A stretch of 64,000 bases of DNA from Paulinella micropora (GCA_019918135.1 WBZZ01000839.1:62001-126000), one strand, 5' to 3'. Counted from the first letter of the stretch, positions 17,417 through 29,369 are shown. Notes: generated from the letters alone by a model not told the origin. Program-made: numbers and translations.

Positions 17417-18990
17417 CTAGTAAACATGTGTGACAGTCCTGCACAGGATATGTTTCTTCGTAATGAGATCGACAAGTTCTTTCGTTTTCATCGCAAAAAC
17501 CCTCTGCACAATGTCATGCTTGTCCGCACCTGTTTGGCCTGGTCTCAGAGCTGCCTGAATCTCAGGCCAGTTGGGGTTCGCAGTCTTTGTTATGAAAAGA
17601 TGAGGGCTGCCATGTTGACAGACAATCGCCATCACATTCTTGAATCTTCTCCTCATCGATCGCTTTGAGAACTTGCATGTGTGGGGAAGGATCTGTCTCT
17701 GTGATCTACCATGTCTGTTTCTGTTATACAGATCAGCACGAATGTCTTGCTGATGCGTGCGATACCAGTATAACCTATCATCTATAATCTTGCAATACAT
17801 TCCACCATGAATTGTTGAAACAACCGACCGCCCATGTGAACGATGTCTCGAATACTGTTCCTCCTGACCTCATCACTGAGAGGCTACCTATCATGACTTG
17901 GATCATAGTGGATTGGGTCATCTCGGAAATGGTAGACATACCGATAATACTGCAGACAGATGACTGCGCCCTGCCGCGCGGTTCGAGTTCCATCAGTATA
18001 ATATGGTATTCCTTCGCGCCAGCCAAGTCCTCTCCCCGATAGTCAAAACAGGACATACACTAACGGATCATAATCTTGATGGGTAGTCTTGGTCTTGATG
18101 GGTAGTCTTGAGCTCTTGTAGCCCCAGCTCTTCGTTCCCGCTCGGCCGCGCGTAAATAACAATCTGTCACGCATTAATTTTACGCTCTGCTTCCTCCACG
18201 GACGCACCTTCTTCATCAAGCAAAAGAGCAACATCGTCGTTTTGAGGTACGTTATATTGTCCACGATGTGCGCTGTCTGGAAGCGGCTCTCCTTCTTGAG
18301 GTCCCAGGCAGAGAACTCTCAGTCGTGCGGGCTGCCGTAGTCCTCTTTCCCGACGGCGCCTGATCCGCTGAATCGCTGTAATGAAAGATCTGAGAAAGCG
18401 ATTCCCTTCCATAATACGCTCTATAATTTCTATGATTGTGCCGTCTTCCTGAGATCCAGTCAGCCCTACCACTTCAAATCTTCTTGCATTTCTCTGTTCA
18501 TTATCCAAAAAATAAATGTGTAAAACAAATTCGATTCTCTTCCGGGGCAGGTTCTAATGGTCCAATGTTGTGATGTGTGGTTCCTTGGACTACAAAGGTT
18601 GGTGGGCCTCCTCCTCCAAGCTCAACCACGCTTGCTTTCAAAGATGCAAACCCAAGGAATTATTGAGCCTTCTGATGTTGTCGCGAAAGTACCTGCTGAG
18701 TAGGTCTGTGTAAACAGATTGAGTAAGTCTAGATATAGGGGAAGAGCAGGTAGCTAGGGAATGCGTACATGACCATCCTGACAGCATGGCCAGTATTGTC
18801 TTCTTAGTTGTGCCTCAGTCAGCGAAACTCCTTTTTGATCTCCTTTGTCAAGCTCCTTTTTCCAAAACCACGCTCTCGACAATGAGTGCACCTGTTGCCT
18901 GGATTGAAAGGAGAACCAACATCACTTGGTGGTAATCGTGCCAGTGATTCCTTTTCATCAAATGTTGGGACATGACATAAACTTATACAA
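17417..18990 (-). pseudogene. Helitron Rep/helicase N-terminal region, decayed
   Basis: Read right to left, pieces match the Helitron N-terminal (Rep) domain in the correct order. First comes a Cys-rich start (NRCTHCRERGFG) with a CC-x-DGHVRIP block. Next are FASLKASVVELGGGG with HHNIGPLEPAPEE, then a helical segment, then YDPLVYVLF (the usual YDPLQYPLLFP block). Finally DRLYWYRTHQQDIRADLYN and LFITKTANPNWPEI follow (the usual FITFTCNPNWPEI). Known: Helitrons are rolling-circle DNA transposons of eukaryotes. The reading is spread over several frames with stops between 17417-17800, 17778-18056, 18043-18264 and 18167-18508, so this copy cannot make a Rep. No helicase part, 3' hairpin or CTRR end is recognised to the left of 17417, so the element is truncated there. 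Confidence 0.8.
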
Positions 18991-19050
18991 GCTAAAGTTT
19001 CGTGCGTTGCGACTGTTAGCCATCGCAGCAGCGTTTCTTTGCCTGGCTGT

Positions 19051-19305
19051 CTTTTTTTCTTCTTCAGACTGGTTCGCGCGCTGAGCTATATGAGCTGCGG
19101 AGTCACTCTCCCTGATTGTTCTTTTTTTTTTTCTTCAGACTGGTTCGCGCGCTGAGCTATATGAGCTGCGGAGTCAATCCCCCTGATTGTTCTTTTTTTT
19201 TCTTCAGACTGGTTCGCTCTCTGAGCTATATGTGCTGCAAAGTTCCTCTTTCTGATTATTATCTTTTTTTCTTCAGATTCGTTCGCTCAATGAGCTTTAT
19301 CTAAA
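19051..19305. repeat. Tandem repeat, four units of about 70 bp
   Basis: Four head-to-tail units each begin with a T-rich tract followed by CTTCAGACTGGTTCG and GAGCTATATGAGCTGC. Unit anchors lie near 19065, 19137, 19205 and 19274 (spacings 72, 68 and 69). The units diverge from left to right, the last being the most changed. No gene reads through them convincingly; function unknown. Confidence 0.85.
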
Positions 19306-19470
19306 ATCAATGAACAACCGGAAGAAGTCAAACATCAACTAGCAGACAAAATAAAAGAAGCAACTAAAGAAAAAAAAGACATTCCACTTGTTAAAATCAT
19401 TAGATATTAAACCGGAGAATGTCAGATCAAGTGCTAGACTAAAGAAAAAGAAAGAGATACTTGATTTTTA
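19306..19470 (+). pseudogene. Polinton integrase tail fragment (third element relic)
   Basis: The stretch encodes wording NEQPEEV and KEKKDIPLVK, similar to the C-terminal tail of the Polinton A integrase at the end of the window (DEQPEEE, KEKKTIHL). It is therefore the right-hand remnant of another Polinton of the same family, or a displaced end of A. Only this tail is recognisable. Broken, old. Confidence 0.55.
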
Positions 19471-20141
19471 ATTTATTATTGACTACATACGCTTTGCAAG
19501 CGTAGCTTTGCAATCGATAGATGTAATATAACCGGAAGCTAAGTCAAGTAAATAATCATCAAAATTTAGAATTGTATTTTCTTCACACAATTTTAGCTGG
19601 AAGGATCTTGGCAACTTGATCAAGTTTTCTTAAAAAAAACATTATTTTTTTAAAGAACATTTTGAATGTTGCTCAAGCTTGGAGAAAAAAAAATCGACTT
19701 ATCATTCAGATAAACGACCCACACAAGATCATCCTTTCGGATATTAGCTAGAGCAGTTCGTAGCCCTAATGCGGTGATAGCGGTACTTCCAGCTACTTGA
19801 ACGAAATAAATAACAAGCTTTGTTTTTTCATCTCCGCTTATGAAGAAAGGATTTTCTGACTTAGCAGGTGTGCCTTTGCGCCTTTTGTTCTTCCCATCAG
19901 TAGCACGTTCATTGCGGTCATTCCTGCCGTGATTTCTGCAACCATCGGAACAACTTTCTCATCCTCAGTAGCCTGTGGCTCCAACAAACACAAACATAGC
20001 ATCAATGGAGACAATCAACAAGATAGAACGATATTGAGGAGCAGTAGCAGAAGCAAGTGTTTCTTCCTTCTTCTTCCGAGGAATCTACATACACACATCA
20101 TTGGATAAATTCATTTGAATTTTAAAAACAAATGATTTTTT
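19471..20141. other. AT-rich stretch with no recognised gene
   Basis: No coding potential is supported. Small frames on both strands lack recognisable motifs. It may be the outer part of the relic Polinton whose integrase tail lies just to the left. Confidence 0.4.
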
Positions 20142-20741
20142 TTAGCGTTCAAAAGCACTTTTAAGTTTTAGTTTGTAATGTTCATTTGCTCTGTTGGTGG
20201 TAGTTGCCTTCTTTGGATAATCAAAAAATACCCCCGTGTTGATAAGGTATGCAATCCGTTCGTGCTTTTTTATAGTGAATCCCTGAATCTTGCGGTGCTG
20301 GCCTTGTTTCAACCACTCAGTAAATCTCTTGGTTTGTGTTGCTATTTGCTCCTGCCTTTGTTGTATCTTTTTGTGAATATTGATGTCATCCTCTTCCTCA
20401 ATCGCCTCTTTCAGTTGTTTGTTGAGTGCGTTTACTTCTTGTTGTTTCTTTGTTATGGCCTTCTTGAGTGCTTCCATTTTGTGAACGACTACTTTTACCT
20501 CAGCCTCTGCTTTTTCAATGCTTGCTTTTATTTCGTGTATGTTTCTTCCTTTTCGCCTCTTCACTCGTCGCTCAACATCCTCGTCTGTCTCTGGCACTGT
20601 CCTTGGTAGCAGTTGGCGGTATTCAGTCATCACTGTGTTTTTTGTTTGGTTTGGTCTGCTTTTCTGCTTTGGACGAAGGACGACGGGGCGAAAACCTGCA
20701 ACAATTGGCTGATCCGGCTCCGGCTCATACGAAAACTGCAT
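20142..20741 (-). CDS. Coiled-coil protein, unrecognised
   Basis: 199 residues, uninterrupted. The N-terminal 60 residues are Pro/Gln/Arg-rich. A long Lys/Glu-rich coiled coil runs at about 60-140, followed by a basic C-terminal part (HRKIQGFTIKKHERIAYL and a Tyr/Phe-rich stretch). A second small frame directly upstream (20744-20935, minus) may be another exon or gene. Neither belongs to a family I recognise. It sits between the integrase-tail relic and Polinton A, where Polintons carry variable accessory genes, so accessory gene of a Polinton end is the best guess. Its intactness amid decay is notable. Confidence 0.55.
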   Translation of the reverse strand: MQFSYEPEPDQPIVAGFRPVVLRPKQKSRPNQTKNTVMTEYRQLLPRTVPETDEDVERRVKRRKGRNIHEIKASIEKAEAEVKVVVHKMEALKKAITKKQQEVNALNKQLKEAIEEEDDINIHKKIQQRQEQIATQTKRFTEWLKQGQHRKIQGFTIKKHERIAYLINTGVFFDYPKKATTTNRANEHYKLKLKSAFER

Positions 20742-21057
20742 TTTCAGTCATCAATTGTTTGAAGAGTTTTTAGCTGTTTCTTTGTCCTGTCAGTTGCCTT
20801 TTTGTCCCTATCCGGCCCGGCAGGATGTGTCTCTGTGGTGGAATGGTGTATGTCTTGAAAAAGCGTGACGAAGTGAGTAGTTAAATGATCCACTTCAGGA
20901 CACTTTTTCAGTGCATTGAAGCACACAAACCACACTAAGAGCCGTTATTTATTTTTTAGGCTACCTGTTTATAACAAATACAGACAAACAAAAGAAATAA
21001 AAACTGCTATCTGTAAATAATTATTATTTAAATAAATAAAATAAAGACACATATAGG

Positions 21058-21610
21058 ATGACAAACGAAGACACACAGAGATTTAGAATGTCCAGAGGAT
21101 GCGTTATGGTAAAGAATAACGAAAAGAGACCAATAGTTCAATGGAGAGAAGGAGGAAAGGTTATGTGTAAGAGATTCTGCATCGGAAAGAAAAAAATCAC
21201 AAGAGCAAGCACTGGAAGAAGCAAAGAAGTATCACGAGGAAAATATAATACCTAAATATGAGGAATGGAAAAATAACTACGATAAAGAAGCAAGAATAAT
21301 CAAAAAAGAAAAGAAGAAAATTTGGAAGCATAAAGATTTTAAGTGTGAATGTGGTGCTGAAATACATAATGGAAACAAAGCGCGACATATGAAGTCTCAG
21401 AAACATATTTCTGCATCTTACAAAATTATAGAAAAAGAAAAATCTCCAGTTCCTCCTAGGCCAAGCAAAGAGTATATGGAGAGAATAAAGAATGAGGAGA
21501 TGTTAAAGTCCAAGGAACATATTAAGAAAGATGAGGACGATAGGTGTAATATGTGCGGATACATGGGACATAACTGCCACTGCGGTTGCGGGTATGGTAA
21601 GTATTGGTAA
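21058..21610 (+). pseudogene. Polinton A small DNA-binding/zinc-finger gene
   Basis: Part of Polinton A. The first half is basic with a WREGGKVMCKRF strand pattern reminiscent of AP2-like DNA-binding folds. The second half has a CECGAEIHNGNKARHMKSQKH finger and a final CNMCGYMGHNCHCGCG cluster. The left end of Polinton B has a gene with a comparable CVCGK finger. Broken, about one break. Function unknown; probably regulatory. Confidence 0.5.
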
Positions 21611-21770
21611 TTAAAAAGGTTTGTCCGCGGAAACCACTGAATTTGTATTTAAAGACAAGGAGGGGCCTTCTATATAGGGCACACACGAGCCACGAGGGGA
21701 CGACCAATTGAGGCGGACAAATATTTTAATTTTATAAAATTATATTTTCCTTGACATACTATTATCAAAT

Positions 21771-21956
21771 ATGGAGACACACACGTATAACGGCAAGGTC
21801 TACAGGTTGGATAGATTAAGGGAATATAAGATAAATTACGAAATTAAGTCTGTCAGGGGTCGGGATGTTCTATATATCAAACCGAAGGAAGGAGGGTATA
21901 AAATTGATACACCGACAGCCCAAAACTACTTGAACCAAGTAAGGAGCGCAGTGTAG
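21771..21956 (+). CDS. Polinton A small hypothetical protein
   Basis: 61 residues, basic with several Tyr (METHTYNGKVYRLDRL). No family is recognised. It lies between the zinc-finger gene and the polymerase and follows an AT-rich leader. Confidence 0.4.
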   Translation: METHTYNGKVYRLDRLREYKINYEIKSVRGRDVLYIKPKEGGYKIDTPTAQNYLNQVRSAV

Positions 21957-21969
21957 TTTGAGCACCATG

Positions 21970-24900
21970 CTATACCGATAGCGCCACCTTTACCTACGAT
22001 TGAAGAGAAAAAAGAACTGAAAGAAAATCTCAGAGACTTGTTGAGGTATGGTAATTATGATATCATAAGGGACGACAGCAAGGAACACGAACTAGGAATA
22101 AATGAAATGCGGTAAGGATTAACGGCAACTTCCGATCATTTACGATGCGCGATGTGATAAGATTTATTGAGATTGTATTGAACGACTTTGTAAAACGACA
22201 AGCACCACAAGATAAGGTTAGCCTAGGTATTGAGTTTGTGGATTATTATGGAAAGGTATCAACAGGCTTACACAAAGTGAATCAAATCTCGGTTGAAAAA
22301 GTTTTAGAAAGTCTTTATATGGACGAGAACGGAATAAACTTTGATAAATTAAAATGCAGACGGGTGGAAATCTGTTAAAATGCAGATGGGTGGAACAAGG
22401 CTACAGGTTTTGAACAAATGGGATATCTACAGAAAGAAAGGAGTAATCTGTATTACTAATAGTGATAGCTTATGCTTAGCACGAGCAATCGTTGTAGTAA
22501 AGTCAAAAATTGAAAAACATCAAAATACAAAATAATATTAATGGGAAGAAAGATACAGCAGGAAATAGCAGAGGCTTTACACGATGAAGCGAAAGTTATT
22601 AAGGATGTGTGTGGGATACCAGAAATTAATACATTCGCTAATCACATTAAATACAATCTGGTTATTGTTGAATTCCCTGACCAAATCGTTTATAAAACAG
22701 ATCTACTTGATGCGAACGGCGAACGGCTTACTAACCTTTACATTCTAAAGACTGAAGGACATTACGATGCCATAACTAACATGAAGTCTATGCTAGGAAA
22801 AAAGAATTTCTGTGAGTTACGTCTGAGAGGATATAAGGAAAGACACTCCTGTGTTGCTAAATGTAATATCTGCCAAACAAAGGGATGTAAGGGAATAAAC
22901 GACAAGAGCCAGTGGAAAGAATGTGAGCAGTGTAATAGAAAGTTTCCAAACACTGAATGCTTCAATAAGCACAAGACTAGCACCTGCGATGTTAAAGCGA
23001 AATGTAAGACGTGCGGGCTGTGTTATAGAAAGAAAGACCAGCACAAATGCGGTTATGCGAAATGCCGAAATTGTAAGGAACTGAAGCCACTTGAACACCA
23101 ATGTGAAATAGCCAAAAAAGAAATCCTACCGCCGTCAGAGCAATAGATATTCTTTGACTTTGAAGCGACACAGGACACAGGCGAGCACATTGTTAATCAT
23201 GTTGAAATCCAGTATTACGATGCGAAGGAACCGCCAGTAATTCACAAGAACATTCAAGATTTCTGTAAGTGACCCTATTTTACATTTATCGCACACAATG
23301 CCCGCAGTTATGATTGCCAATTTATTTTTAAGGGGTTGGTTGATAATGGGCAAACTCCATTTGTAATTTATGAGGGCGGTAAGATTATGATGCTGACACT
23401 TAAGAAGTATCGCTTTATAGGCAGCCTAAGTTTTCTTACGATGCCATTGTCAGACTTTCCCCAGACATTTGGACTAACAGAACTTAAGAAAGGTTTCTTC
23501 CCGCACTTCTTCACTACTGCGAAAAATAAAAACTATGTCGGGGTAATGCCACATAAGAAACATTACGGCTACGACACGATGCGAGGAGATAAACGAAAGG
23601 AATTTCTTGAATGGTATGACGAACAAGTGAAAGCACATAACAGGTTCGATATGGCGAAGGAAATCGCGGAGTATTGTCATTCAGATGTTGATATACTAAG
23701 GAAGGGCTGTATAGATTTAGAAATCAGTTTCTAGAGTTTGGTATTGACCTATTTCAATATACAACTATAGCTAGTTGTGTTATGGCTCTGTATCGTGCTA
23801 AGTTTATGCCAGAGAGTTCAATTGCGATATTGAAAGCGGAAAAACAAAACAGGATGACTTCTAGGGCTTGCGTAGAATGGCTAGCATACAGAAGCAGGTT
23901 AGACAAAACCGATATTAAGCACGCCTTCAACGGAGGTGAAACATGTTTCAACTTGGGCAATCTCGTGTGTATGTAGATGGCTGGGACGAAAAAAACAAAA
24001 CCGCTTATGAGTTTTACGGGTGTCATTGGCACGGATGCCAAAAGTGTTGGAATAGCAATGCTCTGAATGTGAAGAAAAAAAAAGACAATTGGTGAACTAT
24101 ACAGGGAAACAATGAGAAGAGAAAAACAACTTAACGAACAAGCCTGATGAAAACCAGTGAAAGACTGGCAGAGGATACAAACGAACGAATTACTTAACAA
24201 GAAGGACTAAACCCACGAGAGGATATGTTTGGAGGCAGAGTGAATGCTCTGAAATTATATTGGAAATCACGACATGATAATGAGTATGCGAAATATATTG
24301 ACATATGCTCACTTTATCCGACCGTGATGTATTACGACCTTTATCCAAGCGGGCACCATATAATTATTAGACAAAGCAACTTTGAACGAGGAGGAAAGAA
24401 AAAAATATGAAAAACAAAATTATAAACAGAGAATATTTCGGAGTGGTTAAGGTTAAGATGCTACCACACTGATACACGGCGAATGTAAGCACACTGATAA
24501 AGAACGAGCAATGACGGGCACATGGGCAACTCCCGAAATTTACAAGGCCTTAGACAAAGGGTATACGTTAATAAAAGTATATGAAGTATGGCACTGGAAA
24601 GAACAAAGCAGTAGTTTATTCAAAGAATACATAAAGACATTCTTGAAAGTAAAACAAGAGTCCAGCGGATACCCCGCGGGATGTAATACGGAAGTAGAAA
24701 AACAAAATTACATAAACAGCATGGAAGTTAAAATGGGTTAAGATGGATGAAAGCAAAATATTTAAAAACGAAGGACGGAGAGCAGTTGCTAAGTTGTGCT
24801 TGAACTTTTATGGAGCAAGTTTGGACAAAAACAAAATAAAATACAGAACAAAATGATAAAGGATAAAGAAACCTTATACAAACTATTGAGCGATAAATCA

Positions 24901-25614
24901 GTGGATAATATAAATGTTAACATAATTGACGACCAAATTATAGAGGCCAGTTATGAACTAAAACAGGACGCTGTGAGCGACCCGATTAAAACAAATATTG
25001 TAGTTGCTTTACTTACTACATGCCACGCGAGAATGAGACTTTACAATATGATAGACATATTAGGTAATAGGATATTGTATCGTGACACAGACAGCGTAAT
25101 ATATACGACTAACAAAGAAATTAATCAGGTAGATGTAGAGACAGGAGATTTACTGGGACATTGGACAGATGAATTGAAAGGAGCGAAAATAAAAACCTTT
25201 GTGAGAGGCGGGCCGAAATGTTATGGATACTTATTAGATAATGGTAAAGCCAGTATGAAAGTAAAAGGATTTAGTATGAACTATGAAACGAAAAAAGCGT
25301 TGAATTTACCAAACATGTTAAGTGTAATAAGTTGCGGGTTAGGTATTACGAACACTGAATTATTTGAGAATGGTAAAAATGAACTGACTGATTGGTTAGA
25401 GACTGATGAAGAATCACGGATTGCTAAGCGAATTGAGAAGTCTGGAAAAGTAGTTATAATAGAAAACAACAAGATAACGCGAGACAAACAAAAGAAAATA
25501 ATAACAAGCGAATACTTAGAAAAGATATTTAGTTTTACATACACGAAAAGACAAGTTCTTGGAATTGTAGAGAATGCAATTGAAACACGGCCGTTTGGAT
25601 ATTATAAAAAATAA
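21970..25614 (+). pseudogene. Polinton A protein-primed DNA polymerase B
   Basis: Part of Polinton A. Recognised by a Cys-rich N-terminal region (CNICQTKGCKG, CEQCNRKF, CKTCGLCYRK), an exonuclease block with FFDFEATQDTG, polymerase motif A (DICSLYPTVMYYD) and motif C (YRDTDSVIY). This is the polymerase type usual in Polintons (FDFE with TQ following). It differs from the polymerase of Polinton B in this window. Broken, roughly eight to ten breaks. Known role: replication of the element primed by a terminal protein. Confidence 0.85.
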
Positions 25615-25669
25615 AAAATTAAATAATTAATTTTTTTCCGTAAATTTTTTTACCAGTCTATATAGACCA

Positions 25670-25957
25670 ATGACCACCCTCTCCAGACTATGCAAAAAAT
25701 TCAAACAACTTTCAATCGAGAAGAATAAGGAATTCTTTTCAGTCAAAGATGTACAAAAAATAATCGATGATGAAATTAAGGCAATTGAAAAAAGTAGAGA
25801 AGGAAAGCCAAAAGATATTTTTCCGTTTGGTAAGTATCGCGGGAAGAAGGTTTCAGACATCGCTTTAATTGATAAGCCATATCTTGAATTGGTTCAAAAG
25901 CAATTTTGGTTTGAGAAATTTACAGACATTAAAAATGAAGTAAAAAAATATATTTAA
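25670..25957 (+). CDS. Polinton A DUF3820-like small protein
   Basis: 95 residues, uninterrupted. The motif PFGKYRGKKVSDIALIDKPYL at about 52-72 matches the pattern FGKYKGK-x-DI-x-DPxYLxW of the DUF3820/exodeoxyribonuclease X C-terminal-like family. The N-terminal half is helical and basic. Known: this fold is found as a stand-alone domain or at the end of exonucleases and probably contacts DNA. Its role here is inferred as accessory to replication, in keeping with its place just after the polymerase. Confidence 0.55.
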   Translation: MTTLSRLCKKFKQLSIEKNKEFFSVKDVQKIIDDEIKAIEKSREGKPKDIFPFGKYRGKKVSDIALIDKPYLELVQKQFWFEKFTDIKNEVKKYI

Positions 25958-26032
25958 TGATATTTTATTCACCCGCTACGCGATTTCATAAAACATCGTT
26001 TTTTCTTTTAATTATTTTTTCTGTATTTTTCC

Positions 26033-26086
26033 CGATGTTTTAGAATAAGCGAGAGTGTGGAGCACGAAGCGCTATTCTAAAATATC
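26033..26086. terminator. Conserved Polinton hairpin, copy 1
   Basis: The ends pair: GATGTTTTAGAATAAGCG against CGCTATTCTAAAATATC. The loop region is related to CGTGCTxxCACTCTC. The same sequence occurs in Polinton A at about 30243-30340 and in Polinton B at 52492-52547, each beside gene ends. Likely a transcript-end hairpin. Confidence 0.55.
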
Positions 26087-26087
26087 A

Positions 26088-26522
26088 ATGACAGACCTGA
26101 ACACCAAACAGGACTACTTAAATGAAATTGAAAAATGGAACATTGACAGCGAAATAAAAAAGCCAACAATTAAATGGACTAAACCTGACATTGTATCTTT
26201 TTAGGAGCAATATAAACCCCGCAACGATAATATAGAAGTCATTCTTCCTTCGACCGCGACATTACAAAAAATGATGGACGACGAACAAAGCACACCATTT
26301 AAGGCGACTGATTTAAAAGAGACAGGAATTACCGAAATAAAGGCTAATGTTGGTGAAGAGATAGCGAATGCTACCGCCGTAGGCGGTACAGTGAATGCTA
26401 CAGACGAAGGATGTATAGCAAAGAATGCGAGCGATGTTATTCGTGTTGTAAAATGTAATGTGAGCAAATCGACACAAAGTGGCGAAGCCACTCGTGTAAA
26501 AAAAAAGATACCAAAAAAATAA
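26088..26522 (+). pseudogene. Polinton A small gene, unrecognised
   Basis: The start (MTDLNTKQDYLNEIEKW) follows the conserved hairpin immediately. The C-terminal part is Thr/Val/Lys-rich and ends in a basic tail. No family is recognised; no counterpart was seen in Polinton B. Broken, about one break. Confidence 0.4.
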
Positions 26523-26549
26523 AGATAAATCACTCATTCTTTTTTTGCT

Positions 26550-27791
26550 TCATTGATCCTCTATAAAGTTAGCAATAACATTAATATTACTGCCACCACC
26601 AGCAGAAACTAACTTCTGTGTGAATGTCAATACTTCATTTGGGGTTGATTGGATTTCATAAGTTCTGAGATTAATCTGCTGAGTAGAGCCAGCATTAACA
26701 TAAATCTTAAAAATTGTTGTTCCGTTTGCGATAGCAGTTGCTTTTTTGTCTGTATCTACAATTGAAGATTTGGCATCAGCATCAGCAAAACCCGCCCCTG
26801 TCAGTGTTCCGTTCAATACCATTCTGACGACATTAGCCTTAGTATTTTCATTTGTGATACTTATCAAAGAAAGAAAGACATTTGAATAGTTGGTTAGGCT
26901 ATTATCGTATAGTGATTTATTCCTGATACTTAAAATGGGACTTTCAGTTATATTACCTGCTTCACTCCCTTCCGCCGTATTTGTAATACTTGTATTAATA
27001 GTGTTGGTGCCTTCAACAAACAAACTACAACTGGCTGTCTTCAGTCTTTGTATTCTAACTCCCGCATTATTATTAAGAATTCGTGCTACAAATGGCAATG
27101 TAGTATTCCGCAGACTGACCCCCGTGTTGGTATTTGCATACTTAATCGTATGGACTAACTGAAATTCGCCTGTCTTTGGATTTTCAATAGAAAAGTTAAT
27201 AGCACCAAAGCCCAAGTACTGAAATTGAATTTGAAATACATTTCCCTTTGTCCAGTCTTATACTGGCATATCTCCTGTTCCGTCGCACGGGTCATCCCAG
27301 TTCGCTTGTGGAATTGCGGTTGGGACTCCTTCTATGGAATGTAGAATATTTATTCCTTCATCTCTAGTTTTGAAAAAGTAGAAACCATTAAGTAATTCGA
27401 TATCTCTGATACCTATCCACGAATAATAATCTTCGGTTTCGTCCGTCGTCCATAAAGCAGTGAAGCGGGCTACAACACCCATACCAGTGCGATATTTTAT
27501 TTTTCTTTTGCTTACCATAATGGCATCAGCGGTAGCATTAGCAGTTGTTTTTAAGTCCGCCATATTATTGTTAAATGAAACGGTCGCATTTGTTTCTGTT
27601 TTTGTCCATATCCGTGTATTAATGGTATATGGAAAGATTTCCTGTAATACTGGTGTTAAGGAACTGGTTAGGGTTTCACCAAAAGCAGTCTTCATATGAT
27701 TAGTTTCAATGTGTCCATCATATCCTACTTTGACATTTACAAACTTTTCGTCAGGATTTTGTGCGATTAAATTTCTCTGGTGGGTCGTCAT
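26550..27791 (-). pseudogene. Polinton A structural protein gene (putative)
   Basis: Begins MTTHQRNLIAQNPDEKFVNV at 27791. The rest is beta-rich, with many Thr/Asn/Val strands and no transmembrane segment, as in minor structural proteins. It lies directly beside and in the same orientation as the capsid genes. A related start occurs in Polinton B next to its capsid gene. Broken, about one break. Assigning it to the virion is inference from position and composition. Confidence 0.5.
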
Positions 27792-27856
27792 TGATATTTT
27801 TGAATTGTGTTTATATGAAACAAAAAAATAATTTGTTTTTTATTTTATTATTGTTT

Positions 27857-29369
27857 TTAACTCATCAAACTTTCGATTCCCTTAACAAGCACACTTCGTT
27901 GAAGAATGGCGTATGTGTAGTGATTGAGATTGTTTCCTGCGGTAGTCACAACGAATTCATATCGTCGTTCAGTATCAAGGCTCAGACCACTTACCTCATA
28001 GCCGTCAGTATCCTTATCACACAGCGGGCGGTTATTGTCCCAAAATTCAACGTGGAACCAGTTGTAATGATACACATTCGAATTCAAAATGGCACTTCCC
28101 TTCAACTTATCTTTGAGAAGCATATAATCTTCATTTTTTGATGTATCAATATCAAATTGTTGAATACTGCTTCCGTCAAGGGTTGGGTAATATGTTCTAA
28201 CCTTAGATGATTGTGCTTGAACTACTGGAGGCCCAGCTGCATAACCCGCCGGCATATTGCTATTATCAAAGGAAGTATTAGCACTCTCAGTGTTGTGAAA
28301 GGCTGATGTATAGATACGGCGAATTCTTTCACCCTGCGAGCGGTTCGTTTTTACGACATAGTTCTGTTGCGATGATGAAAGCTTCTGCTTCCAAGCAATT
28401 GGATATTCAATCTTAAAAGGAAGCCTTCACCAGCAATCTGTTGTTGAACCCCCAAAATAACATTAGGGTCAGTCTCCACAGCAAGAAACAGATTTAAGTT
28501 AGAAATAGTAGCACCAACAGCAGTAGCCGCCGCACCAGTGGAAATAGAACTCGCATCAGTGCCATAAATGAAGTGCGTGCCGTGCTCTCCCATACAATTC
28601 TAAAATCCAAAATTTCATTAAAACCGATAGTCTTATCCAGTTCAATTCATAATTCCAAACAGCATACCCAAAGGAAACTTAACACTAATAGCAGGGTCGG
28701 CACCATTATCAGTCCCGCCTTCAAAATACTTAGCCTCCTCAAAAGGAACATCAACAAGGCTATAAGTTCCACCAGTGCTATCAGCGAGAGCTGTATCATT
28801 ATGACGACTGGCATTAACAAGAGGTACTTTATAGTATGTTTGAACCGCCCCTCTTAAATCTGCAAGCACACCCGCATCAGTAATAGCCTTTCTTTCTGCT
28901 ACGGTTCCTATCTCAATTCTACTGGCATTACACTTTTGAAGCATAGCACCAGAATTACCTGTTTTTTGTCATGATCATAAGCACCATGGTTTTCAAGTGC
29001 CATAAATGTTTCATATTTAATTTCAGGTTTCCATATCACCTTAGTGTAGTTCCCCACATGCTGAAGATTAAACAAATAATGCCCGCTTCGGCTTCGCAGT
29101 TCAATAGTTTTAATCATACTCAGACAATCCATAAAAATACGATTGTAGTGGCCAGCACCTGCAGCAGTAGGAGTGTAAGTAAATCGCAACACCGTCCTCG
29201 CAAGGTTCAAAGGGCGGGTAGGAATTTCAAAGGTGCTTTCCATACCGCCAGCAGTAGTAAGGGTAACATTTGCCGACCCTTCACGGCTGGTAAGTTTGTT
29301 GAATCCATACTTACCAGTTAGCAGTTCCTTAGTCTGATGGACTAGTTCTCCTCCGTGTTGGACAGGCAT
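27857..29369 (-). pseudogene. Polinton A major capsid protein
   Basis: Collinear with and clearly related to the intact capsid protein of Polinton B, sharing the MP-QHGGEL start, FMDCLS, and the HYTYAI-type end. Known: Polinton major capsid proteins have a double jelly-roll fold and form the hexons. Broken, about three to four breaks. Confidence 0.8.

Noticed and set aside
17079-17475. Frames with Tyr/Ile/His repeats on both strands near 17.3 kb
   Set aside because: Translation of the ATAC microsatellite.
19051-19305. Repeat array as a CRISPR
   Set aside because: Units are contiguous and diverging, with no unique spacers and no cas genes.
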